A stretch of 64,000 nucleotides of DNA from NCBI RefSeq assembly GCF_002848345.1, contig NZ_CP025429.1, forward strand, positions 4,650,001 to 4,714,000. The letters are read 5' to 3'. A model generated the notes under the pieces. It searched no databases, was not told the DNA's origin, and was given only the letters and a program-made list of their open reading frames with translations. This document shows, in pieces, positions 16,099 to 26,191 of this stretch (position 1 is its first letter; each line of letters opens with the position of its first letter). Made by a program: the position numbers and the translations under genes. This stretch comes from Chromobacterium sp. ATCC 53434 (GTDB lineage Bacteria > Pseudomonadota > Gammaproteobacteria > Burkholderiales > Chromobacteriaceae).

Positions 16099-16983
16099 AT
16101 GGACAAGATGAGCGGAATCGAGCTGTTCGCCCAGGTGGCGCGCCAGGGCAGCCTGGTGGCGGCCGGCCGTCAGCTGGGCCTGTCGGCGTCGGCGGTGGGC
16201 AAGGGGCTGGCGCGGCTGGAGCAGCGGCTGGGCGCGCGCCTGGTCCACCGCAGCACGCGGCGGCTGGCGCTGACCACCGAGGGCAGCCAGTACCTGGCCC
16301 GCTGCCTGCGCATCCTGGACGAGGCAGAAGCGGCCGAGCGCGAGCTGCAACAGGGCCTGGCCGCGCCCAGCGGCCGGCTGAAGGTAGGGCTACCGCACGA
16401 AAGCGGCCTGCTGACGCCGCCGCTGGCCGATTTCATGCGCCGCTACCCGCAAGTGGCGCTGGACCTGGACTACAGCGACCGGCTGGTGGACGTGATAGGC
16501 GAGGGCTTCGACGTGGTGGTGCGCGGCGGCGAGCCGGCCGACTCCCGGCTGGCCGCGCGCAGGCTGGGCGGCTACCGGATGCGGCTGCTGGCCTCGCCCG
16601 GCTATCTGGCCGAACACGGCGAGCCGGCGACCGCGCGCGATCTGCTGCGGCACCGCTGCCTGCACTACCGGCTGCCCCACAGCGGCAAGCTGCTGCCGTG
16701 GCCGCTGCTGCCGGACGGCGACGGCGAGGTGTCGCCGCCGATCAGCGCCAGCTGCAATACCGGCGAGGCGCTGATCGCGCTGGCCGCGCGCGGCATGGGC
16801 ATCGCCTGCCTGCCGGACTTCACCGTCCGGCGCGAGCTGGCCGCCGGCACCCTGGTCCAGCTGGCGCGGCCGCAGGTGGAACGCAGCGGCAATCTCTATC
16901 TCTTGTGGCCGGCGGCGCCGGCGATGCCGCCGCGGCTGCGCGCCTTCATCGACCACATGGCGGCGCATGCCTTCGCCGAGTGA
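16099..16983 (+). CDS. LysR-family transcriptional regulator
   Basis: A 294-aa LysR protein. The N-terminal winged helix (VARQGSLVAAGRQLGLSASAVGKGLARLEQRLGARL) is followed by a periplasmic-binding-protein-like effector domain (FDVVVRGGEPADSRL, GMGIACLPDF). It resembles the CrgA/DsdC-like group of LysR proteins with a DYSDR effector region. ATG 16099 follows CAGGAA. It is divergent from the MFS transporter, its probable target. Confidence 0.9.
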   Translation: MDKMSGIELFAQVARQGSLVAAGRQLGLSASAVGKGLARLEQRLGARLVHRSTRRLALTTEGSQYLARCLRILDEAEAAERELQQGLAAPSGRLKVGLPHESGLLTPPLADFMRRYPQVALDLDYSDRLVDVIGEGFDVVVRGGEPADSRLAARRLGGYRMRLLASPGYLAEHGEPATARDLLRHRCLHYRLPHSGKLLPWPLLPDGDGEVSPPISASCNTGEALIALAARGMGIACLPDFTVRRELAAGTLVQLARPQVERSGNLYLLWPAAPAMPPRLRAFIDHMAAHAFAE

Positions 16984-16992
16984 GCCGCCATG

Positions 16993-17020
16993 AAAAAACC
17001 GCCCGGAGGCGGTTTTCGTT
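16993..17020. terminator. Bidirectional intrinsic terminator
   Basis: AAAAAACCGCC, a CGGA loop, then GGCGGTTTT, between the convergent LysR and GlpR genes. Confidence 0.85.
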
Positions 17021-17036
17021 TGGGAGAAGCGTCCGC

Positions 17037-17804
17037 TCAGACCTCGGACAGCACCAGCCGCACGCTGTGTTCCTCCAGCAGCTTGCTGACCGGCTCCGGC
17101 GGCATCGCGTCGGTGAACACGGTGTGGAACTCGCTGATGTGGCCCATGCGCACCAGCGCGTTGCGGCCGAACTTGCTGTGGTCGGCGGCCAGGTAGCGGT
17201 GGCGGGCGTTGTTCATCATCGCCTGCGCCACCCGCACCTCGCGGTAGTCGAAATCCAGCAGCGAGCCGTCGGACTCGATGCCGGACACGCCGATGATGGC
17301 GTAGTCGACCTTGAACTGATTGATGAAGTCCAGCGTCGCCACGCCGGTGATGCCGCCGTCCGACGCGCGCACGGTGCCGGAGGTGATCATCGCGGTGAAG
17401 TCCGGATTGGTGGACATGATGGACGCGACGTGGATGTTGTTGGTGATCACCCGAAGGCCCTTGTGCGTCGCCGTCAGCGCCTGCGCCACCGCTTCTATGG
17501 TGGTGCCTATGCTCATGAACAGCGAGGCGTGGTCGGGGATGCTGCGCGCGATCATGTCGGCGATGTGGGCCTTTTCGCTCTGAAACTTTCCTTTGCGAGC
17601 AAAATAGTCCTCGTTCTCCACGCTGTTGCCGAGCGCGGCGCCGCCGTGGTAGCGGCGCAGCAGATTGGCCTCGCACAGCTGGTTGATGTCGCGACGTATC
17701 GTCTGCGGCGTGACATCGAGCAACCTGGCCAGCTCCTCGATCGGCATGAAGCCGTTTTCGCGGACCAGTTGCAGAATCTTGTCGTGACGTGGAGAGCGGC
17801 TCAT
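17037..17804 (-). CDS. GlpR-type DeoR-family repressor
   Basis: A 255-aa DeoR regulator with an N-terminal helix-turn-helix (EELARLLDVTPQTIRRDINQL), YHGGAALGNSVEN, and a sensor domain with IGTTIEAVAQAL, RVITNNIHVA, YAIIGVSGIESDGSLLDFDYREV and ADHSKFGRNALV. This is the glycerol-3-phosphate regulon repressor signature and fits GlpR better than the copy at 13152-13916. No glp structural genes lie in the window, so targets are elsewhere. Confidence 0.85.
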   Translation of the reverse strand: MSRSPRHDKILQLVRENGFMPIEELARLLDVTPQTIRRDINQLCEANLLRRYHGGAALGNSVENEDYFARKGKFQSEKAHIADMIARSIPDHASLFMSIGTTIEAVAQALTATHKGLRVITNNIHVASIMSTNPDFTAMITSGTVRASDGGITGVATLDFINQFKVDYAIIGVSGIESDGSLLDFDYREVRVAQAMMNNARHRYLAADHSKFGRNALVRMGHISEFHTVFTDAMPPEPVSKLLEEHSVRLVLSEV

Positions 17805-17827
17805 AACTATTCGGAATCGAAAATCAC

Positions 17828-17841
17828 GTTACTTTAGTAAC
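17828..17841. promoter_or_regulatory. Palindrome upstream of the GlpR-type gene
   Basis: GTTAC-TTTA-GTAAC lies 24 bp upstream of the regulator start, a symmetrical element in the promoter position. It could be an autoregulatory operator, but the sequence differs from the E. coli GlpR operator. Confidence 0.35.
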
Positions 17842-17940
17842 ATATTTTTCGCCCCGTTAGCAAATGCCGGCTGCAATTTTCGTCCCGTTCCCGACCGGCG
17901 GCGTGCGGCCGCCACAACGGCGGCCGGATGTCGCTCGACG

Positions 17941-19515
17941 CTAGGGCGCCGTCGTCGCCGACGCGAAACGGTCTACCCGCGGCCAGGTGTCGCCGGCGAT
18001 CAGCCGGCGCGCGAACTCGTCCAGCGGCATCGGCCTGGCGATATGGAAACCCTGCAGCCAGCCGACGCCGAGCTGGCTCAGATAGGCCAGCTGCTCGGCG
18101 GTCTCGACGCCCTCGGCCACCGTTTCCAACCCCAGCTTGGCCGCCAGTTCCGCCACGCTGTCGACGATGTGGGCGGACAGGCCGTCGCTGCCGATGCCGG
18201 CGACGAAGCTCTGGTCTATCTTCAACCCGTCCACCGCCAGCTGTTGCAGATAGACCAGACTGGAATGGCCGGTGCCGAAGTCGTCCAGCGCGATCTTCAC
18301 CCCCAGCTGGTGCAGCCGGTGGAACAGTTCCTCCACCTCGGGCGTGACCTCGACCAGCTCGCGCTCGGTCAACTCCAGCGTCAGCACCGCTCCGCTGCCC
18401 TGCAGCGACTGCTGCAGCTCGCGGCAATCGTCGTAGAAGCGCGGGTCCTGCAGATGGGCGCGGCTGATGTTGAAGCCGAGATGGAAGTCCGGCGGCAGCG
18501 GCAGCCTGCGCAGACGGTCCGCCACCTGCCGCATCATCTGCCAGGTCATCGGCACGATCATGCCGGATTCCTCGGCGTGCGGGATGAACAGCTCGGGCCG
18601 GATCAGGCCGTCGCGCGGATGGCGCCAGCGCATCAGCGCCTCGGCGCCCTGCCAGCCCGGCAGGCCGGGCTTGATCACCGGCTGCAGAAAGCCCTCGAAC
18701 TCGTCGTTCGCCAGCGCGCGCCTCAGCTCGGCCAGCGGCGAGGCCGGCCGGCCCAGCAGCCAGTACAGCGTCGCGCCGGCGGCCAGGCCCAGCGACAGCA
18801 GCACGATGACCAACAGGCCGTGGCGCTGCCACAGCAGGCGCGGCCACGACGGGACCTCGTAGCTGGTCAGCAAGGTATACGGATAGCGCTGCGAGCGGCC
18901 GATCTCGACGGTGCGCCACGCTTGCGGCGGCGGACCGCGTCCGACCCGGCGCGGCCCCAGCCATGCGGCGCCGACCTGCAGGAAGACCGGGGAGGTGTCG
19001 CTGGCGTCCTGCAGCGCCAGTTGCAGGTAGCGGCCGTCCACGGTGGCGATGGCGTCGCCGCGCGGCCCGCGCAGCCGGTAGTACAGCAGCGGCACGTTCG
19101 GCGTGATGTGGTTGCCGGGCAACAGCTGCAGCCGCCCCTCGGCGAAGCCGCCGGAATCGAGCGGCAGCGAGATGCTGCCGCTGAGCGAGGTGCAATAGAA
19201 GGTGTCGGCGCGCGCCAGCGCGGTGCTGCGGACGAAGGGCACCATCGCCACCTGCCGGCGCAGGCTGTACACCGCCTGGCCGCAGGGCTGGCCGGCATGC
19301 GGCAGGATGGTGCGGCTGGCCTGGTCGGCCTGGTCCAGAATCTCGTCGACCTGGGCCACCCCCTGCTGGATCTGCTGCCGGGCCAGCCGGCGCAAATCCT
19401 GCCCCTCCTGCCACAGCAGCGTCGGCGCCACCGTCAGCAGCGGCAGCAGGGCGACCAGCAGCGCCGGCAGCAAATGGCTGAGCCGGTGTTGGCGGCGCGG
19501 ATGCAAGGGACTCAT
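17941..19515 (-). CDS. CSS-motif EAL c-di-GMP phosphodiesterase
   Basis: A protein of about 524 aa. An N-terminal membrane helix (residues about 12-35) leads to a periplasmic CSS-type domain ending at a second helix (about 240-262) and a cytoplasmic EAL domain. In the CSS domain, cysteines appear in GQPCGQAV and FYCTSLSG, a CTS variant of the C-S-S motif whose disulfide state controls such enzymes in E. coli (PdeC group). The EAL part is complete: AEALMRW, FNISR, LELTEREL, ALDDFGTGHSS, LKIDQSF, AEGVET. ATG 19515 is preferred to 19578 because GGAG precedes it. Likely a redox-responsive phosphodiesterase; that trigger is inferred. Confidence 0.85.
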   Translation of the reverse strand: MSPLHPRRQHRLSHLLPALLVALLPLLTVAPTLLWQEGQDLRRLARQQIQQGVAQVDEILDQADQASRTILPHAGQPCGQAVYSLRRQVAMVPFVRSTALARADTFYCTSLSGSISLPLDSGGFAEGRLQLLPGNHITPNVPLLYYRLRGPRGDAIATVDGRYLQLALQDASDTSPVFLQVGAAWLGPRRVGRGPPPQAWRTVEIGRSQRYPYTLLTSYEVPSWPRLLWQRHGLLVIVLLSLGLAAGATLYWLLGRPASPLAELRRALANDEFEGFLQPVIKPGLPGWQGAEALMRWRHPRDGLIRPELFIPHAEESGMIVPMTWQMMRQVADRLRRLPLPPDFHLGFNISRAHLQDPRFYDDCRELQQSLQGSGAVLTLELTERELVEVTPEVEELFHRLHQLGVKIALDDFGTGHSSLVYLQQLAVDGLKIDQSFVAGIGSDGLSAHIVDSVAELAAKLGLETVAEGVETAEQLAYLSQLGVGWLQGFHIARPMPLDEFARRLIAGDTWPRVDRFASATTAP

Positions 19516-19625
19516 CGGGTCTCCGCGGCAAGCGTCCGCGGCATGCGGGACCGCCCGGCCACAACGGGTTGTCGACATTGAGGAAGCGCCCTCCTCGCGG
19601 AGGGCCGTCGCCTGGCGCGCCGGGC

Positions 19626-21005
19626 TCAGCCGAGCCGGGCGCGGTGTCGGGCGATCTGCGCCGCCACCTGCCGCGGCGCGGTGCCGCCGACGTGGTCGCG
19701 TTGCGCGAGGCTGCCTTCCGGCGTCAGTACGGTATAGACGTCATCGGCGATCAGCGCACTGAAGCCCTGCAACACCGCCAGCGGCAGCTCGGCCAGGTCG
19801 ACCCCCTGCCGCTCGGCGTGGCGCACCGCCAGCGCGACCACTTCATGGCTGTCGCGGAACGGCAGGCCCTTCTTGACCAGGTAGTCGGCCAGGTCGGTGG
19901 CGGTGGCGAAGCCCTGCAGCACCGCGGCGCGCATCGCCTCCGGCTTCACCGTCACGCCGCGCATCATGTCGGCGTAGATGCGCAGCGTGGTCTGCAGCGT
20001 GTCGACGGTGTCGAACAGCGGCTCCTTGTCTTCCTGATTGTCCTTGTTGTAGGCCAGCGGCTGCGCCTTCATCAGCGTCAGCAGCGCAATCAGGTGGCCG
20101 ACGACGCGGCCGGACTTGCCGCGCACCAGTTCCGGCACGTCCGGGTTCTTCTTCTGCGGCATGATGGACGAGCCGGTGCAGAAGCGGTCGGCGATGTCGA
20201 TGAAGCCGACGCGCGGGCTCATCCACAGGATCAATTCCTCCGACAGCCGCGACAGGTGGATCATCACCAGCGAGGCGGCGGCGGTGAATTCGATGGCGAA
20301 ATCGCGATCGGACACCGCGTCCAGCGAGTTGTGGCAGACGTCGTCGAAACCGAGCAGCTCGGCGGTGTAATGGCGGTCTATCGGGTAGGTGGTGCCGGCC
20401 AGCGCCGCCGCGCCCAGCGGCAGCCGGTTGACGCGCTTGCGGCAGTCCTGCATCCGCTCGGCGTCGCGCGCCAGCATCTCGACATAGGCCAGCAGATGGT
20501 GGCCGAAGGTGACCGGCTGCGCCACCTGCAGGTGGGTGAAGCCGGGCATCACGGTGGCGGCGTGCGCCTCCGCCAGTTCCAGCAGGCTCTTCTGCAGCTC
20601 GGCCAACAGGTGGACGCTGGCGTCGATCTCGCCGCGCAGCCACAGCCGGATGTCGGTGGCCACCTGGTCGTTGCGCGAACGGCCGGTGTGCAGCCGCTTG
20701 CCGGCGTCGCCGACGCGGTCGGTCAGCCGGCGCTCGATATTCATGTGCACGTCTTCCAGATCGACGCTCCACGCCAGCCCGCCGGCGCGGATCTCGTCGC
20801 GGATCTCGGCCATGCCCTGGCGGATCGCCGCCAGGTCGGCGTCGGACAGCACGCCCGCCCGGTTCAGCATCGCCGCGTGGGCGAGCGAGCCGTCGATATC
20901 CGCCTCGGCCAATCGGTAGTCGAAACCGATGGAGGCGGTGTAGTGCTTGACGAGTTCGGAAACCGGCTCGGAAAAGCGGCCGGACCAGGCGTGTTGGTCT
21001 TGCAT
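19626..21005 (-). CDS. argH: Argininosuccinate lyase
   Basis: A 459-aa fumarase/aspartase superfamily enzyme that splits argininosuccinate into arginine and fumarate, the last step of arginine synthesis, in the cytoplasm. The signature [16 protein letters not shown] carries the catalytic serine loop. [17 protein letters not shown] and [17 protein letters not shown] are also diagnostic. Length matches the family. ATG 21005 ([11 protein letters not shown]) is the usual start; five codons lie upstream in frame. Single gene. Confidence 0.96.
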   Translation of the reverse strand: MQDQHAWSGRFSEPVSELVKHYTASIGFDYRLAEADIDGSLAHAAMLNRAGVLSDADLAAIRQGMAEIRDEIRAGGLAWSVDLEDVHMNIERRLTDRVGDAGKRLHTGRSRNDQVATDIRLWLRGEIDASVHLLAELQKSLLELAEAHAATVMPGFTHLQVAQPVTFGHHLLAYVEMLARDAERMQDCRKRVNRLPLGAAALAGTTYPIDRHYTAELLGFDDVCHNSLDAVSDRDFAIEFTAAASLVMIHLSRLSEELILWMSPRVGFIDIADRFCTGSSIMPQKKNPDVPELVRGKSGRVVGHLIALLTLMKAQPLAYNKDNQEDKEPLFDTVDTLQTTLRIYADMMRGVTVKPEAMRAAVLQGFATATDLADYLVKKGLPFRDSHEVVALAVRHAERQGVDLAELPLAVLQGFSALIADDVYTVLTPEGSLAQRDHVGGTAPRQVAAQIARHRARLG

Positions 21006-21085
21006 GGCGTTGCGTCCCACTGGTAATCGTGCAAAAGCCCTACTATGCCAGCCGCCACCGCGCGCGGCCAGCGCGGATTTTGCAA

Positions 21086-21841
21086 CTAACGCTCATCGGC
21101 GCCCTTTTTGCCGCCGGCCAGCAGCCGGGCGACGCTGCCGTCGGCCAGCATCGCGCGCAGCGTCCGCGCTATCCGCGCCCGCTCCGGATAACGCGGGGAA
21201 GTCCGCGCCAGCGCCAGCCGGTTCGGACGGGTGTCGTCCAGCGTCAGGGGCACGCGCCTGACGCTGGCGGCGAACTCCGGACTGGCCGCCAGCAGGCCGC
21301 TTTGCTGCTCGTTGCCTATCAGCACGTCGACGCGGCCGGCCACCAGCTTGCGGAAACTGGACTCCATCGTCGGCGCCGTGTCGCGGCGGATGCGGAAGTC
21401 GGCGTCGAAGCGCGGATGGTAGCGCACGCCCTGCACCACCCCCACCGTCAGCGGCAGCAGGTCGGCGTAGCGGGCGACGCCGCGCCCGTCGTCGCGGCGC
21501 TGATACAAGACCAGCCGGTTGCCGCTGGCGAACGGCGGCTCCAGGTAATCCAGATAGCGGGCGCGCTCGGCGCTGTACTGCACCCCTATCATCAGGTCGG
21601 CCTTGCCGGCCTGCATCGCCGCCAGACAGCGCGACAGCGGGCACTGGAAGAAACGCAGCGGCATCCCCAGCCGGCGCGCCAGCTCGCGCACGATCTCGGT
21701 GTACGGGCCGACTGGCCGGCCCTGCGCGTCCACCCGCTTCCAAGGCTCGAACACGTTGTAGGCGAAGACCAGCTCGTGGGCGGCCGCCGGCGCGGACGTC
21801 AGCGTCAGGCAGCACAGCAGCAGGGCGATCAGTCTTTTCAC
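21086..21841 (-). CDS. Periplasmic solute-binding protein (family 3-like)
   Basis: A 251-aa protein with a signal peptide ([21 protein letters not shown]) and a type II periplasmic-binding fold typical of amino-acid receptors ([45 protein letters not shown]). It begins at GTG 21841. No transporter genes are coupled to it: the adjacent ABC operon has its own receptor. It may serve another permease or act as a sensor partner. Confidence 0.75.
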   Translation of the reverse strand: MKRLIALLLCCLTLTSAPAAAHELVFAYNVFEPWKRVDAQGRPVGPYTEIVRELARRLGMPLRFFQCPLSRCLAAMQAGKADLMIGVQYSAERARYLDYLEPPFASGNRLVLYQRRDDGRGVARYADLLPLTVGVVQGVRYHPRFDADFRIRRDTAPTMESSFRKLVAGRVDVLIGNEQQSGLLAASPEFAASVRRVPLTLDDTRPNRLALARTSPRYPERARIARTLRAMLADGSVARLLAGGKKGADER

Positions 21842-21963
21842 GGTGTTTGCTTGGAAATGTTTTCACCCATGCTATCCGCGAATCGCGCGTACCGGGAATT
21901 CGGCGTGCCGATAGTCGGATCGTTGTTGTAAAAACATCTCGCCGGCGGACGCGGTCCGGGCGC

Positions 21964-21992
21964 AAAAAAGCCCGCGCCGGGCGCGGGCTTCG
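21964..21992. terminator. Intrinsic terminator of the glt operon
   Basis: AAAAAAGCCCGCGC followed after CGG by GCGCGGGCTT: a strong GC stem with an A-tract on the plus strand that reads as a T-run for minus-strand transcripts leaving gltL. Confidence 0.8.
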
Positions 21993-22010
21993 CCATCGGC
22001 GCGACGCCGA

Positions 22011-22754
22011 TCAATGCTGCAGGATCTTGGACAGGAACTGGCGCGCGCGCTCGCTGCGGGCGTCCATATCGCCGAAAAAGTCGTCCTTGGCGCAGTCCTC
22101 GACGATGTGGCCCTGGTCCATGAAGATGACGCGGTCGGCGACGCGGCGGGCGAAGCCCATCTCGTGCGTCACGCACATCATCGTCATGCCCTCGTGCGCC
22201 AGCTCGGTCATCACGTCCAGCACCTCGTTGATCATCTCCGGGTCCAGCGCGCTGGTCGGCTCGTCGAACAGCATCGCGATCGGCTCCATCGCCAGCGCGC
22301 GGGCGATGGCCACCCGCTGCTGCTGGCCGCCGGACAACTGGCCGGGATGCTTGTCGGCGTGCGCCCTGAGACCGACGCGGTCCAGCAGCTTCAGGCCCTT
22401 GGCCATCGCCTCGTCGCGGCCGCGGCCCAGCACCTTGACCTGGGCGATGGCCAGGTTTTCCGTGATGGTCAGGTGCGGAAACAACTCGAAGTGCTGGAAC
22501 ACCATGCCGACGCGGCTACGCAGCTTCGGCAGATCGGTCTTGGCATCGCCGACCGAGATGCCGTCGACGACGATCTCGCCCTGCTGGAACGGCTCCAGCG
22601 CGTTGACGCACTTGATCAGCGTGGATTTGCCGGAGCCGGACGGCCCGCACACCACGACCACCTCGCCCTTGGCGACCCGGGTCGTGCAATCGGTCAGCAC
22701 CTGGAAGTCGCCATACCATTTGCTGACCTTGTTCAGCGCAATCATTGCAGTCAT
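22011..22754 (-). CDS. gltL: Glutamate/aspartate ABC transporter ATPase
   Basis: A 247-aa polar amino-acid ABC ATPase. Walker A is GPSGSGKST, the Q-loop [12 protein letters not shown], the signature LSGGQQQRV, Walker [13 protein letters not shown] and the switch histidine VTHEMGFA. It powers uptake of acidic amino acids with the two upstream permeases and the binding protein. ATG 22754 overlaps the permease stop (ATGA), showing tight coupling. It is the last gene of the operon, followed by a terminator. Confidence 0.92.
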   Translation of the reverse strand: MTAMIALNKVSKWYGDFQVLTDCTTRVAKGEVVVVCGPSGSGKSTLIKCVNALEPFQQGEIVVDGISVGDAKTDLPKLRSRVGMVFQHFELFPHLTITENLAIAQVKVLGRGRDEAMAKGLKLLDRVGLRAHADKHPGQLSGGQQQRVAIARALAMEPIAMLFDEPTSALDPEMINEVLDVMTELAHEGMTMMCVTHEMGFARRVADRVIFMDQGHIVEDCAKDDFFGDMDARSERARQFLSKILQH

Positions 22755-23416
22755 ACAGCCAACCTTTGTTGCAGGCGCTTCACCAGTCGCGAGGCGCCAA
22801 AACTGATCACGAAGTAGACCATGCCGGCGAATATCAGGAATTCATGCGGCAGGCCGACGATGTCGCCCTTGGAACGGGCGGTGTTGAGAAAATCCATCAG
22901 GCCGACAGCGTATACCAGAGACGTGTCCTGGAACAGGATGATGGACTGCTGCAACAGCAGCGGCAACATCTTGCGCAGCGCCTGCGGCAGCACGACCAGC
23001 CCCATCACCTGGTGGTAGCGCATGCCCAGCGCGTAGGCGGCGCCGGCCTGTCCCTTCGGTATCGCCTGGATGCCGGCGCGGACGATCTCGGCGAAATAGG
23101 CTGCCTCGAACATCACGAAGGCCGTCAGGCAGGAGGTGAACGCCCCGACCGGCTCGAAGTTGCCGGTGATCCAGTTCAGCAGCAGCGGCACCGCCAGATA
23201 GAACCAGGAGATCACCAGCAGCAACGGAATCGAGCGGAAATAGTAGACGTACAACGTGGCCAGCACCGACAGCGGCTTGAAATCGGACAGCCGCGCCAGG
23301 GCCAGCAGTATGCCGAGCAGCACGCCGCCCATCACGCCGCCGGCCAGCATCTTCAGCGTCAGCAGCATGCCCGCGCCCAGACCCGGCAGCGCCGGGACGA
23401 TCTGGCTGAAATCCAT
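22751..23416 (-). CDS. gltK: Glutamate/aspartate ABC transporter permease
   Basis: A 221-aa inner-membrane permease with about five helices. The cytoplasmic EAA loop is visible as [29 protein letters not shown], the contact to the ATPase. It is the second of two HisMQ-type permeases and pairs with the 246-aa upstream protein. Its start overlaps the upstream stop by one base and its stop overlaps the ATPase start. Confidence 0.9.
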   Translation of the reverse strand: MDFSQIVPALPGLGAGMLLTLKMLAGGVMGGVLLGILLALARLSDFKPLSVLATLYVYYFRSIPLLLVISWFYLAVPLLLNWITGNFEPVGAFTSCLTAFVMFEAAYFAEIVRAGIQAIPKGQAGAAYALGMRYHQVMGLVVLPQALRKMLPLLLQQSIILFQDTSLVYAVGLMDFLNTARSKGDIVGLPHEFLIFAGMVYFVISFGASRLVKRLQQRLAV

Positions 23417-24156
23417 TACTTGCCTCCCATCATGCCGGGCACCCTGAGCTTCTTCTCCAGCGCGTTCATCATCAGCATCAGGCTCATGTTGAGCACGAAG
23501 TAGATGATGGTGGCCAGCGTGAAGGCTTCGAAGATATTGGCGGAAAACTCCGCGGTCTGCTTGGTCTGCGCCAGCAATTCGGCCAGGCCGATCAGCGACG
23601 CCACCGATGAGTTCTTGATGATGTTCAGAAACTCGCTGGTCAGCGGCGGGATGATGATGCGCATCGCCTGCGGCAGCAGCACGTGGCGGTAGGTCTGGCC
23701 AAGCGAGAAGCCGACCGCCATCGCCGCGTTGCGCTGGCCGCGCGGCAGCGCCTCGATGCCGGTCCTCACCTGCTCCGCCACCCGGGCGGCGGTGAACAGG
23801 CCGAGACAGACGACGACAGACAGGAATTGCGAGGTGATCGGCGACAGATCCTGCTTGAACCAGATCTGCGCGCCCTCCGGCAGCATGTCCGGCACCAGGA
23901 AGTACCAGACGAACAGCTGCACCAAGAGCGGCACGTTGCGGAACAGTTCGACGTAGGCGGTGGCGATGCCGGCCACCCAGCGGTTGGGCAGCGTGCGCAG
24001 CACGCCGACCACGGTGCCCAGCGACAGCGCGATGATCCAGCCGCTCAAGGCCACCGCCAGCGTCCAGCCGAAGCCGCTGACGAACCAGTTCAGATAGATC
24101 TCGCTGCCGACACCGGTAGGCTTGAAGAAGATTCCCCAGTCCCAGTGGTAATTCAT
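23416..24156 (-). CDS. gltJ: Glutamate/aspartate ABC transporter permease
   Basis: A 246-aa HisM/GltJ-type permease. It begins MNYHWDWGIFFKPTG, close to the conserved GltJ start, and has the EAA loop ARVAEQVRTGIEALPRGQRNAAMAVGF. GGGAG precedes ATG 24156. It forms the membrane channel with GltK for import of glutamate and aspartate. Confidence 0.92.
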   Translation of the reverse strand: MNYHWDWGIFFKPTGVGSEIYLNWFVSGFGWTLAVALSGWIIALSLGTVVGVLRTLPNRWVAGIATAYVELFRNVPLLVQLFVWYFLVPDMLPEGAQIWFKQDLSPITSQFLSVVVCLGLFTAARVAEQVRTGIEALPRGQRNAAMAVGFSLGQTYRHVLLPQAMRIIIPPLTSEFLNIIKNSSVASLIGLAELLAQTKQTAEFSANIFEAFTLATIIYFVLNMSLMLMMNALEKKLRVPGMMGGK

Positions 24157-24277
24157 GAAGCCACTCCCAGCCGCGCGGCCGCGAAGGCGCGCGGCGATCG
24201 ATGCCCCCGCCGGCCGGCGGCCGGACAGGGTCGAGCAGCCACCCGCCGGATGCGGATGGCTTCGGTTTGAAGGCTCA

Positions 24278-24295
24278 GGCCGCCGTCAGGCGGCC
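24278..24295 (-). promoter_or_regulatory. Intercistronic hairpin between gltI and gltJ
   Basis: A perfect stem (GGCCGCC, GTCA loop, GGCGGCC) sits eight bases after the gltI stop, without a T-run. In ABC operons such structures often stabilise the binding-protein message or dampen read-through, giving more receptor than permease. This role is inferred. Confidence 0.55.
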
Positions 24296-24303
24296 GCGCC
24301 GGA

Positions 24304-25203
24304 TCACTCGGCGGGCTTGTCGGTCGGCTTGGCCAGCAGCGCCTTCAGCTCGTCGGACATCGGGAAGTTCAGGTTCAGGCCCTTAGGCGGGACCGGGGAG
24401 GTGAACCATTTGGCGTAGATCTTGTTCACTTCGCCGGACTTGAAGGTTTTCTCCAGCGCGGTGTCCACCACCTTCTTGAACGCCGGATCCTCCTTGCGCA
24501 GCATGCAGCCGTAGATCTCGTACGATTGCGACTTGCCGGTCACCACCCAGTTGGACGGATTCTTGGCCTTGGCCATCTCGCCGTACAAGAGCGCGTCGTC
24601 CATCATGAAGGCGGCGGCGCGGCCGGACTCCAGCATCAGGAACGATTCGCCGTGGTCCTTGGCCGAAATGATGTTCATGCCCATATTCTTGCTGGCATTC
24701 ATCGATTTGATCAGCCGCTCCGAGGTGGTGCCGGCGGTGGTGACCACGTTCTTGCCCTTCAGATCCGGGAAGTCCTTGACGCCGGAGGTCTTGGCGGTCA
24801 GCAAGCGGGTGCCGATCTCGAAGATGCCGACCGAGAACGCCACCTGGCGGCCGCGCTCGGCGTTGTTGGTGGTGGAGCCGCACTCCAGGTCCACGGTGCC
24901 GTTCTGCACCAGCGGGATGCGGGTCTGCGAGGTCACCAGATTGTATTTCACCTGCAGATTCGGCAGCTTCAGTTCCTTCTTCACCTCGTCCACCACCTTG
25001 CCCGCGAGGTCCATCGAATAGCCGATAGGCTTCTGGTTGTTGTCGTAGTACGAGAACGGGATCGAGGAATCGCGGTTGCCCAGCACGATCACGCCGGACT
25101 CCTTGATCTTCTTCAACGTGCCGGTCAGTTCGGCGGCGCCGGCCGGCAGCGCGGCGACCGCGGCCAGCGTACATCCAACGAGAACGGAAGTGCGAATGCG
25201 CAT
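24304..25203 (-). CDS. gltI: Glutamate/aspartate-binding periplasmic protein
   Basis: A 299-aa protein with a signal peptide (MRIRTSVLVGCTLAAVAALPAGAAE). The mature protein follows GltI closely: LKKIKESGVIVLGNRDSSIPFSYYD, PIGYSMDLAGKVVDEVKKEL, VDLECGSTTNNAERGRQVAFSVGIF and DDALLYGEMAKAKNP. It captures glutamate/aspartate in the periplasm and delivers them to GltJK. AAGGAG lies upstream of ATG 25203. First gene of the operon. Confidence 0.93.
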   Translation of the reverse strand: MRIRTSVLVGCTLAAVAALPAGAAELTGTLKKIKESGVIVLGNRDSSIPFSYYDNNQKPIGYSMDLAGKVVDEVKKELKLPNLQVKYNLVTSQTRIPLVQNGTVDLECGSTTNNAERGRQVAFSVGIFEIGTRLLTAKTSGVKDFPDLKGKNVVTTAGTTSERLIKSMNASKNMGMNIISAKDHGESFLMLESGRAAAFMMDDALLYGEMAKAKNPSNWVVTGKSQSYEIYGCMLRKEDPAFKKVVDTALEKTFKSGEVNKIYAKWFTSPVPPKGLNLNFPMSDELKALLAKPTDKPAE

Positions 25204-25322
25204 GAGTGTTTCTCCTTATGACTCTCTTTGCGGGGTGAGACGGCGCCGCTTCTAGGGCTGGCGCCTTGATCTTCTTTGTAGTGTTTGTCTGTCCGACAGT
25301 ATGCGGATATTTTTTATTCGTG

Positions 25323-26111
25323 TCAGGACTTAATGCCCTTGTCAGACAAATGATTGGCTAGCCGGACATAGTCCTCGACCGGCAGGTTCTCCGGCCTCAG
25401 GCCCGGGTCTATGCCCAGCGCCTCCAGATCGGCCACATCGACCAGACCCTTCAGATTGTTGCGCAGCGTCTTGCGCCGTTGCGAGAACGCCTGGATCACC
25501 AGTTTCTCCAGCAAGCCCTCGTCGCGGGCGACGCCGCAGCGGCCCGGCGCCGGAATCATCCGCACCACGGCGGAGTCGACCTTAGGCGGCGGCCAGAACG
25601 CCTCCGGCGGCACGAACAGGATGTTTTCCATGTAGAAGCGGTACTGCAGCATCACCGACAGCCGACCGTAGTCGGCGTTGGACGGCTCGGCCACCATCCG
25701 CTCTATCACTTCCTTCTGCAGCATGAAGTGCATGTCCAGCACGCGGTTGCCGTAGCTGGCCAGGTGGAACAGCAGCGGCGTCGAGATGTTGTACGGCAGG
25801 TTGCCGACGATCTTCAGCGGCTTGTCGCTGACCGCGCCGAAGTCGAAGGCCAACGCGTCGCCGGCGTGTATGGTCAGCTTGTCGGCCGGATGCTCGGCGC
25901 GCAGACGCTCGATGATGTCGCGGTCGATCTCGACCACATGCAGGTGCGGCAGCCGCGCCAGCAGCGGCTTGGTGATCGCGCCCAGGCCGGGACCGATCTC
26001 GACGACGATGTCGTCCGCTTGCGGATTGACTGCGTGGACGATGCCGGCGATGACGCTGTCGTCCTGCAGGAAATTCTGCCCGAAACGCTTGCGGGGGATG
26101 TGCTTGCTCAT
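25323..26111 (-). CDS. rsmA: 16S rRNA adenine(1518/1519) dimethyltransferase
   Basis: A 262-aa KsgA/RsmA. It uses SAM to dimethylate two adjacent adenines in helix 45 of 16S rRNA late in small-subunit assembly. [10 protein letters not shown] opens the protein, [14 protein letters not shown] is the SAM loop, NLPYNIST the catalytic motif (NLPY) and [16 protein letters not shown] the C-terminal rRNA-binding signature. ATG 26111 is the usual start. Its common neighbour pdxA is absent here. Confidence 0.96.
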   Translation of the reverse strand: MSKHIPRKRFGQNFLQDDSVIAGIVHAVNPQADDIVVEIGPGLGAITKPLLARLPHLHVVEIDRDIIERLRAEHPADKLTIHAGDALAFDFGAVSDKPLKIVGNLPYNISTPLLFHLASYGNRVLDMHFMLQKEVIERMVAEPSNADYGRLSVMLQYRFYMENILFVPPEAFWPPPKVDSAVVRMIPAPGRCGVARDEGLLEKLVIQAFSQRRKTLRNNLKGLVDVADLEALGIDPGLRPENLPVEDYVRLANHLSDKGIKS

Positions 26112-26191
26112 GAATCTGCCAAATCTTGGAACAGCCGCGATTGTACTCGCGCCGCGGCAAATGTCCCAAGCGATTCAGGCAGTTGTCGGAC